The notes under the pieces were generated by a model that saw nothing but the letters and a program-made list of their open reading frames with translations, did not search any database and was not told the DNA's origin. Made by a program: the position numbers and the translations under genes. Source: Wuchereria bancrofti (Eukaryota; Nematoda; Chromadorea; Rhabditida; Onchocercidae). From it: a DNA stretch of 64,000 nucleotides. This document shows positions 1 through 10,774 of this stretch, piece after piece. Every line of letters starts with the position of its first letter. The stretch's first letter is position 1. The DNA lies in assembly GCA_005281725.1 (NCBI GenBank), contig SSBO01000012.1:3730102-3794101 (forward strand), read 5' to 3'.

Positions 1-231
1 GAGTATTACTAAGGTTCATGAAATGAACTCTACAACATTTATCTTCCTGAAACTTTCTCATATTACTTTTATTTACTTTCGGTTAATTGAAGTTGTTTCT
101 CAAAATTTCAAGGCATGTAAATTTTTTTCTCAAATAATTCATCCGTAGTTTGATCTCCTTCATTCTCCGGCTGCCGTCGTTTCTCCCAAAGGATGCATTT
201 CTACTAGCAGTCTGACCGTTACCATTTTCAG

Positions 232-2509
232 GATCACGAAAATCCTCTTGCCTATGTACATTTTACAGCTGAAGGGGAGGTTACCTTCAAATCCATTCTC
301 TACGTTCCTCGACATAGTCCATTCGATATGTTTCAGAATTATGGAAAGGTATGACATTTTGTTTACAGTGATCTTTGATTGTTATGAATCGTTGTCTTTA
401 GCTTTAAAATTCTGAACGATGTTTTTCTTGGTTTTATTATTGTAAAAAAATTTCATTATCTTTAGGGTACAGACAATATCAAACTGTATGTGCGTCGTGT
501 TTTCATCACTGATGATTTTCATGATATTATGCCGAAATATTTATCTTTCATCCGTGGTATAGTAGATTCGGATGATTTACCATTAAATGTTTCCCGTGAA
601 ACACTCCAACAGCATAAACTTTTGAAGGTATTTTTGCTTCAGTTGTATAGACGGGCAATCTGTTAGGTGGACACAAGGGAAAAGCAATATAAAGCCATTG
701 ATTTTCTTCCATTCTTTAATTAGATAGTTTTGTTTCAGGTCATCAAGAAGAAGCTTGTCAGAAAAGTACTGGATATGTTCAAGAAGATGGAACCTGGTAA
801 TTTTGAAGATTTTTGGAAAGAATACAGCACAAATATCAAGCTGGGCATCATGGAAGACCCCACAAACAGAACACGTCTTGCAAAGCTCCTGCGTTTCTAT
901 TCTTCCAATGGAAAAGTAATGTTTTCGGACTTTATTAGGATATCTCCATTCCTAAATTAGAGCTCTTTTGACTTCTGTGACAGAAACAAAGAAAGTTTTA
1001 TGAAGACTTTCTTTGTTTCTGTTTTTGTTTAGTAAATTACATTTTCATTGTTGCAGGACAAAATGATTTCACTTGCTGAATATGTGAGCCGAATGAAGGA
1101 TAAGCAAGAAATGATCTTTTATGTCGCTGGAAATTCACGAGAAGAGGTTACTTCTGTTTTTTTTTTTATGTGTGAAATAATCAGTAGTTCCTTAAATAAA
1201 ATTCCGGAGGCACTAGAAATGACTAAAAGAATAGCAGGTTAACGTTGGAAATTTTCTAAAGCCAGTTGGTATGGTTTGAATTTTATTTTTTACAGGTGGA
1301 GTCTTCTCCTTTTGTTGAACGTTTATTGAAGAAAGGATATGAGGTACTGTATTTGGTGGAAGCTGTGGACGAATATACCATCCAGTCGATGCCGGAGTTC
1401 GACGGAAAGAAATTCCAGAACGCTGCTAAAGAAGGACTGAAAATTGACGATGGTGAAAGAAGCAAAGGAATGCAAGAACAATTAGAAAAAGAATTTGAGC
1501 CGTTGACGGATTGGCTCAAAAATGTGGCTCTGAAGGTAGGCAGCAAGTTTAGTTTTGACTGTACCGATTCAGCGTTGTTCTGGTAATGGCTAACTGAAAC
1601 TGTCAGTTGAAAGAAAAGGTTCAGCGCGGTGGATTATCACTGCATACTGAAATAATCTTAAACTATCCCATGATCTGTCAAATAGCGGTTAATATCGCCT
1701 ATACGAACAAGTGTAAAAACGATAAATGCTAAAATTTAAATGTTTTTTTTTTTTTTGCTTTTGTTTTGTTGATTTTATCATTGATTCTGCAGTTTTGTAT
1801 GTAAATTTGCTATTTCCATCTTTTTTTTGAATTGAAATGTATTATTTATTGCATGATCTTAGAATAAGATTGAGAAAGCACTCGTTTCGCAACGTTTGGT
1901 ACAATCACCATGTGCACTAGTCGCATCTTCTTACGGTTGGTCAGGTAACATGGAACGGATCATGAAGTCTCAAGCGCATTCGAAATCTTATGACCCAACT
2001 CAGGTTATGTTGTCCTAAATCATTGATTATCCAGGACAAAGTGAAAAAGCTTGTTTCCACAGGATTCTCATAGATGTTTTGAAGGAGTTCTACGCAAGTC
2101 AGAAGAAAACATTCGAAATTAATCCACGCCATCCCGTTATCAAGGAATTACTACGTCGCGTGAAGTCTGGCGAAAGCAGTGAGAAAGCTACTGATACAGC
2201 TGTGCTTCTGTTTGAAACGGCTACATTACGGTCCGGTTTCACTCTGAATGATCAGATTGGATTTGCTGAACGAGTTGAGCAGGTAACATCACCTACGTCC
2301 TCAAAATGTTTACTATGTGATCATTCCATTCTTGTAGGTATTATTACTGGAAATTATCCGCATGTTTTCAGATTCTGCGCCGAACGATAGACGTGTCGTT
2401 GGATGAGCCAGTAGAAGAAGAGCCTGAAATTGAGGAAGAGGACAAAGACAAAGAGTATGTCGAGGGAAAAGATGAAACAAAGGATGAGGCGGAGCATTCA
2501 GAACTCTGA
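232..2509 (+). CDS. HSP90B1/enpl-1: Endoplasmin (GRP94), ER HSP90 paralogue; 5' partial
   Basis: ER-lumenal HSP90 chaperone that folds secreted and membrane proteins. Eight exons are visible: 232-348, 466-627, 739-915, 1057-1146, 1296-1535, 1863-2003, 2085-2282 and 2372-2509, all joining in phase 0 (420 residues). Bases 1-231 are intron; the N-terminal ATPase domain lies upstream of the window. Diagnostic stretches are the middle domain ([58 protein letters not shown]) and the C-terminal dimerisation domain ([31 protein letters not shown]). The protein ends in an acidic tail and HSEL, a KDEL-type ER retrieval signal, which separates it from cytosolic HSP90 (MEEVD end). The splice before FYAS uses a weak acceptor (TTTTGAAG at 2084), chosen because it alone keeps the conserved frame. 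Confidence 0.97.
349..1862 (+). other. Introns of the endoplasmin gene, including a hairpin-bearing intron
   Basis: The introns are 117, 111, 141, 149, 327 nt and shorter, all GT-AG. Intron 916-1056 contains a perfect 16-bp inverted repeat (see the separate repeat entry). The intron at 1536-1862 has long T runs and no coding signal. Confidence 0.9.
981..1021. repeat. Perfect 16-bp inverted repeat (hairpin) inside an endoplasmin intron
   Basis: Left arm 981-996 (CAGAAACAAAGAAAGT), loop 997-1005, right arm 1006-1021 is the exact reverse complement. It lies wholly inside intron 916-1056, 35 nt before the acceptor. Seen directly; function unknown. Confidence 0.9.
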
Positions 2510-4666
2510 ATTTTGTTATCTTATGCGCAAAGCTGTTATTTATGAGTAAAGCGAGACTTAGTTGTTAACTGTAAACAACCAGCACAACTGAAATTGCTAA
2601 AACAACTGAAATTGTTTTATAAGAATTGTTCCAACAAATATGTAATATATGTTGGTTCGGCAACCACCTTCACAAATTTTCGAGAATTCCGCTTTTACTC
2701 GTCCAAAATATTGTGTTTATTATTGGTTGTTTTCTGTTTTTTGATGTTTGTTTTGCATTAGTTTTGTCTTTAAATAATCTGTTACGGATAAGTATACTTA
2801 ATGTTGAGTATAAACTTAGCTGAGATCAAACTATTATCACCATTAAGTCATCAGTATCACTGTTGACGGCTGTTAGCATTTCAAATCTGGTATCATTATT
2901 GTTACTGATGTTCAGTGATCTAGCAGATATTCATTTATTGTTATGTTCCCTTATGTTCGTTGTTTCAAATTTTTTTCATTTTTTTTTTATCTTTTTTTTG
3001 TAAATTAACCTTACGAAGTTCACCCTAAACATCTTCATTATATAGGTTAGGTGGGGAAGGTTATTAACCACTACCACTAATATGTCCGATTGGCGGATGT
3101 GTGATAACAAACATGATAATTAGTCAAGCATACAGTCGTAGTTTTAAAGGGCGTGACTTTGTAAAGTAAAAAAAAGGGGGATGAAACGATACAAATGAGA
3201 AATGCGATACAGTTTCACTCTGGCAACCGCTCTGTCGAAGTTGAAGCTGTCTGTGGACAATAACACATCCCTTCCACGTAACACAAATGTTGATTGCATC
3301 TACATCATGCTATGCTGCAGAAGAAAAATAGACGTGATCATGTAAGACTGTTATTTGGCCAGCTGTTTTGCGGGACTGCGTAGCGGTGTGCTATTTATGC
3401 TTGAAATGACAAGATAGAAGAAATGAAAACAGGTCCAGTAAAGAAACAAACAGGGGATTCCTTGTAGCTGCTGCTACATCTGGTTTTTTGCGATTTTCAG
3501 TCCTGAGGTTGCATTTTGTTCGAGAATGCTGATGTTATGCATAACTCAATAGGGATGTGGATATTAGTGTATACATGTGGTTGTTGAGGGAACGGAGGGG
3601 TTTTATAAAATGTCATTCCCTGGAATTTTGATCTAGGCAAGAGCGGACAAGGGTTTTCAAATAAGTGCGTGAAATGTCTCGATGATGTTAAACGTGTGGA
3701 ATTAGCAAAATTCTAGGATCGGTCTGGAAATTTTGGAGATAGAAGTGCACGGGTAAAGGACGTGGTCGAACTAAGTGTAGTTCAAAATGTGCTTCAAATT
3801 TCTCGGATGAGGTGGGGAGTTGGAAGATGCCAACTGAGTAACTGGATAGGTTTGTATTCGAAGCAGAGTTTTGTTATTATCCTGTTAATCTTTTAACAAG
3901 TGCTGAAAGGAAATTTTTGTTTCCCTAATGCTGCAAGTAATTCATATTTGAAACAGTTGATTGGTTGTGATAGCTGAGTGTGGAACCAGTTACGGAAGTG
4001 GGAATTTGTTGAGCATATCTTCACAAAATTATTCGAGAGAATCATAGGAAAGACCATATACAAGATATTATTTACAATTGCTTTTATTCCTAAGGATTTT
4101 GTAGAAGTGACCGATTTTTTTAAAATAGTCGTATGGTTGCAACTACTTTTTCATTTACGTTATTGATGAAAAATCTGAAACACTCAAACTAAACGTAGGA
4201 TGGATTTTCAACTGATTATGATCATTAATTAGTCATTGGCCAAATTTACGTATGAAAAATTTTGCGATGCAAGATCAATTTGTGCTGTCAACACTCTGTT
4301 AAATTAAGTGATGCTGATGTATAACTTTATCATGTTTCAAAGTCCTTAATAAATTAAACCTATGGCATACAGTTTGGTCTTACGCCAAGAAATCTCGAAA
4401 CATCAAATTTGAATTTCAAAACATGAACAAATAGATTATCCAATCTACTTGTGCAAACATTTCGCTCATTTTTTCCATTTGTTCTCCACTTCTTAACATT
4501 TCTTTATCTCCACCAATTTCAAAAACTTGAACACTCATGTTTCTTCCAGTTGATTATTTCACATGGGAAAATCTCGAAGGGTCCATTCTTTTGCAGTGAT
4601 TACATAAGGAGTAATAGTGGACGATCAGCAAACTACGGTCCGAACTGGTGTTAAGTTTTTGTGAAA

Positions 4667-4704
4667 GCACATATGATAGAGACTTTTTTCTCCATCATAT
4701 GTGC
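4667..4704. repeat. 16-bp imperfect inverted repeat (hairpin), intergenic
   Basis: Arms 4667-4682 (GCACATATGATAGAGA) and 4689-4704 pair with one mismatch around a 6-nt T-rich loop. No coding context; possible fold-back repeat. Confidence 0.8.
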
Positions 4705-4840
4705 AAAACAACTTTGCAGTCCTACCTTGAATACTGGAATATCACGCCCCGATTAATAGGATCTGAGCGTTTTTCTTTGTATTTCACATCTTTGTTCTAA
4801 ACTATCACAGTTTTTTTAGGTATTTGCTGATTCGTAAAAG

Positions 4841-4930
4841 ATCTTCAATTAAATAGTAATTAACTCTTTATTCGAGCATAATGTAATCTTCAATTAAATA
4901 GTAATTAACTCTTTATTCGAGCATAATGTA
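4841..4930. repeat. Perfect 45-bp tandem duplication
   Basis: 4841-4885 and 4886-4930 are identical, head to tail, with no spacer. The unit begins ATCTTCAATT and ends CATAATGTA. Identity over 45 bp in noncoding DNA points to a recent replication slip, or to an assembly duplication. Confidence 0.95.
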
Positions 4931-5177
4931 CGATTACTTTCTTTTTGTTTTTCCATTGCTTTCATACCTATTTGTTTCCTCTAACTGTTGATAGAATTTC
5001 TGATCAGAAAAGTCTTCCGTAATCCAAATTCTTAGATATGGAATTAAAATCTAGCAAGATTGTATTTTAAACAATAGGATTCCGAATTAATTTAAATCTG
5101 TTTTTCGCTTTTACAGGCTCTCCGAAAGCTTTTTTTTTGGATGAGATCATTTTTCTCCGTGATTAAAATAAATATAT

Positions 5178-5252
5178 GATTAGAATAGATACATAGATGT
5201 AGAATAGATACATAGACGTATACTGATTAGAATAGATACATAGACGTATACT
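5178..5252. repeat. Degenerate short tandem repeat, three units
   Basis: Three units share TAGAATAGATACATAGA followed by TG or CGTATACT-type tails; unit length is 19-28 bp. Noncoding. Confidence 0.8.
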
Positions 5253-6777
5253 TCTATTCCTTTATTTTCGCGTCCTTTATGCCATTATTGGAACGTGTTA
5301 ATTGCAATTTATTCATTCTCAGGTAACTTTTTTTGAATTTGAATGTCCAGCTGAAATCTAGTAAATGTAAGAAAGGTTGTGAGAGTAAAATGTTTGAGTA
5401 TATGCATTTCAAGTAATCAGGTGAAACGTATGACGCTTATGTCTTTTTGGGCTTGACTTTAGTTTGAATGCAGTAAATATATTCAAAAAAAAAAAAAGTT
5501 GAACTGTTGATATCAGTATACTCGTTACAAAATAACGTTCAATTTTTAGGTTCCAGAAGCTAGAAAAAAGTTTTTTATACCTGCAGGATGTTAAGCTGGT
5601 TCAGAATCACAAGTTTGGCACTTTAGCCGTTATTATTGGTCGTTTTTTTGTTACACTACTTAGAAAAAATAAAGTATTCTTAATAGCACTGGCTTTAAAT
5701 AATTCTTTTAATATAAACTTTCTAGATCTCAAAATACATAAAATAAGTCGGAAATTAATACCGAGGGTTAAAGCGCAAAATACGTTCTCTAATTATTTTA
5801 AATTATAAAAATCTATTCTGTCTAGAATGATAAGATGTTTGTGAAAACATATGCAGAAAGTTTTTTTTTATTTTGCTTTGGATGGAGGATCAAGCATTTC
5901 TTTATTCAAATTATTATTTATTCTTTTCAAATTTTTTTCAGAGTATTTTTTATGCTTAGATTTTATATAGTTCGCTGTACTCTCATTACAGGATAAACTG
6001 CTGAAAATAATTTTTTTAAGGGATATCAAGGCTTGCTCGGTTTGTATGCCAATAACCAAATTTTTGAAAACTTTCGTTTCCAGTTTAATGGAAACTAATC
6101 GATTCTTGAGGTAATCTAGAATCCTGAAAACCCTATTTGGAAAAGTTTTTGACCGCTAGAAAACATTCAAGGCAAACAATCTCAAAAATATACATCGGGC
6201 ACTACTTCACTGCCGTGCTTCTATGGCCATGATTCATCATTTATGATTGAAAATCTGAATCATCATTTGAAATTAACATTTGGTCGTTCATTGCGGTACA
6301 CATTCATATTGTACCTCAATCTTTTTAATGACTAGTCATCTTGCATCCTGTTTTATCCATCTGTTGAAATCTTACGTTTGTTCTTTTCACGTTAAATATT
6401 CATGTTTTCTTTGATTATTTAAAATTTCTGTTATGTCTTACTAAACATTGAAATCCATCTGCGAACAATCCAGCATTGCAATAAAAGATTTGTTTTGGCG
6501 AGTTTTTTAAAAGTAATTGGAAACCCTTGAAATCCCTAAATTTTTCATAAATCCAGAAATACATCACAAACCCAGAAGAAGCGGTATTTGTTAAAACAAA
6601 CACCACCTCTTCACACATGTTGACAGTGCAGATACATACTTAAAAGAGATCTACATTAATTTTGAAATCCTTTCCCTTTCATTCCCTCTTGCCAAAATTT
6701 CTGTTTCGTAAGCCAAAAAACGTGCCGAAATGACCTTTTTTCTTTCTTACTCAAATCACCTATCTGTCTGCTATAAC

Positions 6778-7023
6778 CCTCACAGAAAAAACTGTAGAAT
6801 GTCTGGAATTTTACATTGAGAAAACCTTATACTTCCACTTTTCTGCTTTACAAACGTTTTTTGCTTCACCCTGCATGTTTTGAAGTACTCTTTGTGAAAA
6901 AAGAGCTGTTATCATTTTGGACGGACTCTCACAAAGAAACTGTAGAATGTCCGAAATTTTACACTGAGAAAAATCTTATACTTCCACATTTCTGTTTTAC
7001 AAACGTTTTTTGTTTTACTCTGT
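6778..7023. repeat. Two diverged direct copies of a ~90-bp sequence, 148-bp spacing
   Basis: TGTAGAATGT followed by TTTTACA..GAGAAAA, ACTTCCAC and TTTACAAACGTTTTTTG occurs at about 6793-6874 and again at about 6941-7021, with scattered mismatches. No matching third copy seen in the window. Confidence 0.75.
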
Positions 7024-8815
7024 TAACAACAAAACATCCTCCAGAAGTGAACTGAACTGACAATAGAACTATTAACTATCGCTAACAATGCAAATGAAAC
7101 AGTGAAGATACGCAAAATCGTTGCACGTTCATTATTCAGTAACTTAAATACATTCGAACGTTAGTTATTTGTATATGTGTGCATGTATACGTATGTGTCT
7201 TGCTCCTCGTTTAACGAACTCCCTCTGCTCTCATTGAAACACTGAGTACATAAAAGTAGCAATCTAAAACTTACGATGAAGACACGCAACATGCCGTACA
7301 CGTTCTTCACTGACGACGATCTGTGAGACAACGTAATGTTCCGCTCTATACTGCTCCATCACAATAGCAATATCGATGCATTGTTAGCTATGTGTGTGGG
7401 TGGAGCTTATTTCTGTCCGTTTGTCTCCTTACGTCCGTCACTTTTGCTGGCTTTTAGCCAACATTGGTCACGTGCAGATGGCATGATAGGCAAGTAGAAT
7501 GATATGGATAGAGCAGACGGGGAGCCAAGGAACCGCGACCAACTGCCGAGACGCCTCCGCATAGACACACACGAAAGGACAGATAGACAAGCAGACGGGG
7601 AGACAGACGTTCAGTACGTCTGTCAGCACCATATGTGCGTTTTAGGACGGGTATCAATCAGTGCAGTGGTTTGTGCAAATCTGAATGAATTGCAGTGCAA
7701 TGCATCACCCGCCTCTGACGATATGGTGGTATAAGAGGGATCACATCCCACCTTATGGCAGTAACTCTTCCTATTTTTCGTCGTGCGATCGCCCAGTGGC
7801 CTTGTCGCCGATACCCGACATCCGTCCCTCTTCGCCATCATTTTGTCTCTAATCATTATTTGTTGTTAATTAAGAGAAGTAGTAGTAACAATTACAGCAA
7901 TTACTTCTCTCCGGAAACAGGGACTCACAGATGGTACTTAGTCTTGAAGTATGATCATGACAAATTGGGATATTCTCTATACTGTCATACCTCTCAGTGT
8001 CCCTGAAATAATTCCTCCTTATGACATACATATATATATATATAATCAGCTTGAAGGGTTGCGTGAACGAGCTGGTTAGTGTGACCTGTTACTATCCCTC
8101 CGATGCCAGTGCAAAGGACCCGAACAATCCCATTGACCTCATATTTCCTCCTTCTCTCTCTTCTCTGTCCTCGAGTTTGAATCTCTTGAGTATCTGCAAT
8201 CACCTTTTATGCAGCAGTGTTATCGGATAAACATTATGCCCCTCATTGCAGTTTTAATCTTGTCAGAAAACGATATTTCGATATTGTCATCAACTATGGT
8301 TCTATCATTCTGAAATTTCTTTTACGTTTGATATATGCATGTAAAATAAAAATAGTTTCTTCGCTTATAAGAAGTAAGGAGTGACAAGTGTCTCTGTACA
8401 TTATTAGAATAATTGCAAATCCTGTTGAAGCAGTTTTTTCTGAAGAGGTAATTATAATTCCAGGAGGAGTTGAAATGCTCTTTATCCCATTTTCTCGTTC
8501 CCATCGCAATTCATGCGATGGAAGCGTTCGCAAAGTCTTTTGAAACGACATCCAAGCTGAATACTAATTTCGAAGCGATTACGTCAGCTTGTTCTGCTTC
8601 CCTTCCTCCATTTCTCGTTTCTCCTGCAAACATGACGTGTTAAGGTATGAATTCACAAGATCTACCAATAGACACCAAATGATAATATCTCTGTCCATTC
8701 TTCCATTATTTCTAATCGGTTTTTGACAATGAGAAAGTTCAGTGCACATTTACCAGGCATCTTTTCTTATGCTTACTATACTGGCAGCGTTCTGGATAAC
8801 TGTATGGACTGTATA

Positions 8816-9094
8816 ACCTCCACTTAAAGAAATTCGTTGCAAAAATATCATTTAATTAGGAATTATGGGATTTTAGAAAAGTCTAAACACTTTAGTATGT
8901 TTCTTTATTGTACTTTATAAAATGAAAATAGGAATTATGTATCAGAAAAAGCCTGGTGTTTCCAAGTTTTGCCGCGTTATACATATAAAGAGATTATCTT
9001 TCGTAATTCCAGAAGAAGCAAGGGGTAATACTCTGCACTGTACCAGTAAAAAATCTTATTTTTTCCTATTCAGCGAATTTCTTTAAGTGGAAGT
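8816..9094. mobile_element. Candidate Tc1/mariner-type MITE (279 bp, TA target duplication)
   Basis: Near-perfect terminal inverted repeats of about 24 bp share the core TCCACTTAAAGAAATTCG: left end from 8816, right end (reverse complement) finishing at 9094. Both ends are flanked by TA (8814-8815 and 9095-9096), the target duplication typical of Tc1/mariner elements. The interior is AT-rich with no transposase-sized open frame, so it would be non-autonomous. Seen directly: the inverted repeats and TA flanks. Inferred: the superfamily. Confidence 0.7.
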
Positions 9095-10688
9095 TACTGA
9101 AATGTAAATAATTTCGTGGTGCAAATTACAAAGATTTGGGCACTTTTAAAACCATTGTTGTTAATGCACAGAAACCTCCAGAAACGTTTTTATCGTTTAA
9201 CGAGTCATTTTAGTTTTGAACGGATCATTGTACCATTGCGAGCTCACCAGTCTCGGAATATGTAGACAATATCTTGTGTTGCATGCAAAACAGTCATACA
9301 TATTTCATCCATACCTTTTCCAGAGCATATCATACTGTATCTCCAATTTGATCTTGATGATATACTTTTTGTCTTGAGCTAAGAATAAACTTTGATTTGG
9401 TTTCGCAGATGTTTTAGTGTTTCCCCTCGGAGTCCTTTAACTGCTTCCTTTAATCTCCCTTCAAAATCTCTGGGGAACTTTATGTTATATAAATTAGGTA
9501 AATCATAATCTGTTGGCTGGTTTAACTTCGCTTGCAATGAAATTGTGATGTGTACCATACTGATTCAGTTCTGAGTGGTAACACTCTTTCTGATTCCGCT
9601 TTGCATTCAGTGCTTGACCTCGAGTTGTTCATTGTTCAGTGAAACGAACAAAGTATTCACTGATGTGGTCACTGGGAAACGTGAAATATTCTTTGCTCCT
9701 TTCCTATCTCTTTCTAGTTATTTCTAAATCAGAAAATCGTCGGAAAATATTAAGCAATTTTCAATTCGTGAAACTTGGTTTTAGATTAATCTCAGTAAGT
9801 GATGTCAAAGAGGAAGAGTAATTTTGTCTTGGACTAATAGAGGGAAGATTTATTATGTCTTGAAAATAGTTTATTATGTCAAAGAAAAGGCACTGTTTGA
9901 GATTACTTGTGCTGATGCTGATTTTATTGTTCATTCTTGTATAATGTGGTGATGATCTAACTTTTACCACGCCAACATATTTGATCACTTAGTTGAGGAT
10001 GAAGTTTTATCCCATACTTTCTGTGCGCACTTCTCCGTTTTCTACAAACTTTCTCGCTTTCATACCTTGTTGTTCTGACTACATAGAAAAGCGAAACAAA
10101 TATGAACGGTTTAGTGAATTCCGACCCTACATTTAGTTTCACCTTTCTGGAAGAGGGGATTGGACTTGAATTGAAGATATTAAGAAATGTATTAGCATAT
10201 CTTATTGAAAGTGGCGGGAGAATTTGTTTGAATGTTCATTTCCTTATTAGCATTAACAATCATTTGTTTGAGAAGGGGTTATACGTTTCAGATTTTTCTC
10301 CTGAAGTAATTTCATCTTTTAATTACATACTTACAAAGTACCACTTTGTTTAGAAGTTTGAGCATGATTGGACCTTGTTAGTGTTGTACAGGGAAACTAG
10401 TTTTAAGATTTGCCGTGAGTGTTCCTAATTCTGTTACTTTCTGAAAATTTAATCTAGTGAGTAGGGTAGGGAAAAAGTCAGTTTTTGTTATCAGCTCAGA
10501 ATTAAATGTAAGAAATTGCATGTTTGGTCATCGTAACTTAGGGTACTTTTGTCGTTAGTATAAGCAGAAATTGGATGGAATGCTAAAAAATGTTTTAGTT
10601 GAAAGCTGTAAGTTGAAAGAAACCCTTGCGACTTTATGAATTTGTGATTCATATCTTTTTCGGAATTCTCACGAAATTTTTTTATTTC

Positions 10689-10690
10689 AG
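10689..10690 (+). other. Probable trans-splice (spliced leader) acceptor of FNIP
   Basis: TTTTTTTATTTCAG ends at 10690, 84 nt before the FNIP start codon, and no upstream exon of this gene could be found. That fits addition of a spliced leader; it could equally be the acceptor of an unseen 5' UTR intron. Confidence 0.5.
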
Positions 10691-10707
10691 AACTGAGAGA
10701 AGATAAA

Positions 10708-10755
10708 ATGGGTTGTTTGGAAGAAAGAAAATTCGATCTCATAGGTGGTTATTGA
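10708..10755 (+). promoter_or_regulatory. Upstream ORF (15 codons) in the FNIP leader
   Basis: If the mRNA begins at the acceptor at 10690, its first ATG (10708) opens MGCLEERKFDLIGGY and stops at 10753-10755, 19 nt before the FNIP ATG. Such an arrangement often lowers translation. Inference only. Confidence 0.4.
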
Positions 10756-10774
10756 TGTAAGAATAAATCTAGCG

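Larger units (their letters stand above)
2510..10690. other. 8.2-kb intergenic region between endoplasmin and FNIP
   Basis: No gene could be supported on either strand. The open frames here are short (under about 90 codons), AT-biased and lack recognisable motifs or phase-consistent partner exons. It holds the 3' UTR of endoplasmin at its left end, a hairpin (4667-4704), a perfect 45-bp tandem duplication (4841-4930), a degenerate short tandem repeat (5178-5252), a diverged direct repeat with 148-bp spacing (6778-7023), a GC-richer island (about 7250-8250), an (AT)n tract near 8027-8045 and a candidate MITE (8816-9094). Confidence 0.7.

Noticed and set aside
7504..8230. Overlapping 67-83-codon frames on both strands
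   Set aside because: Arginine-rich and low-complexity translations without family resemblance; strand and phase are not consistent.
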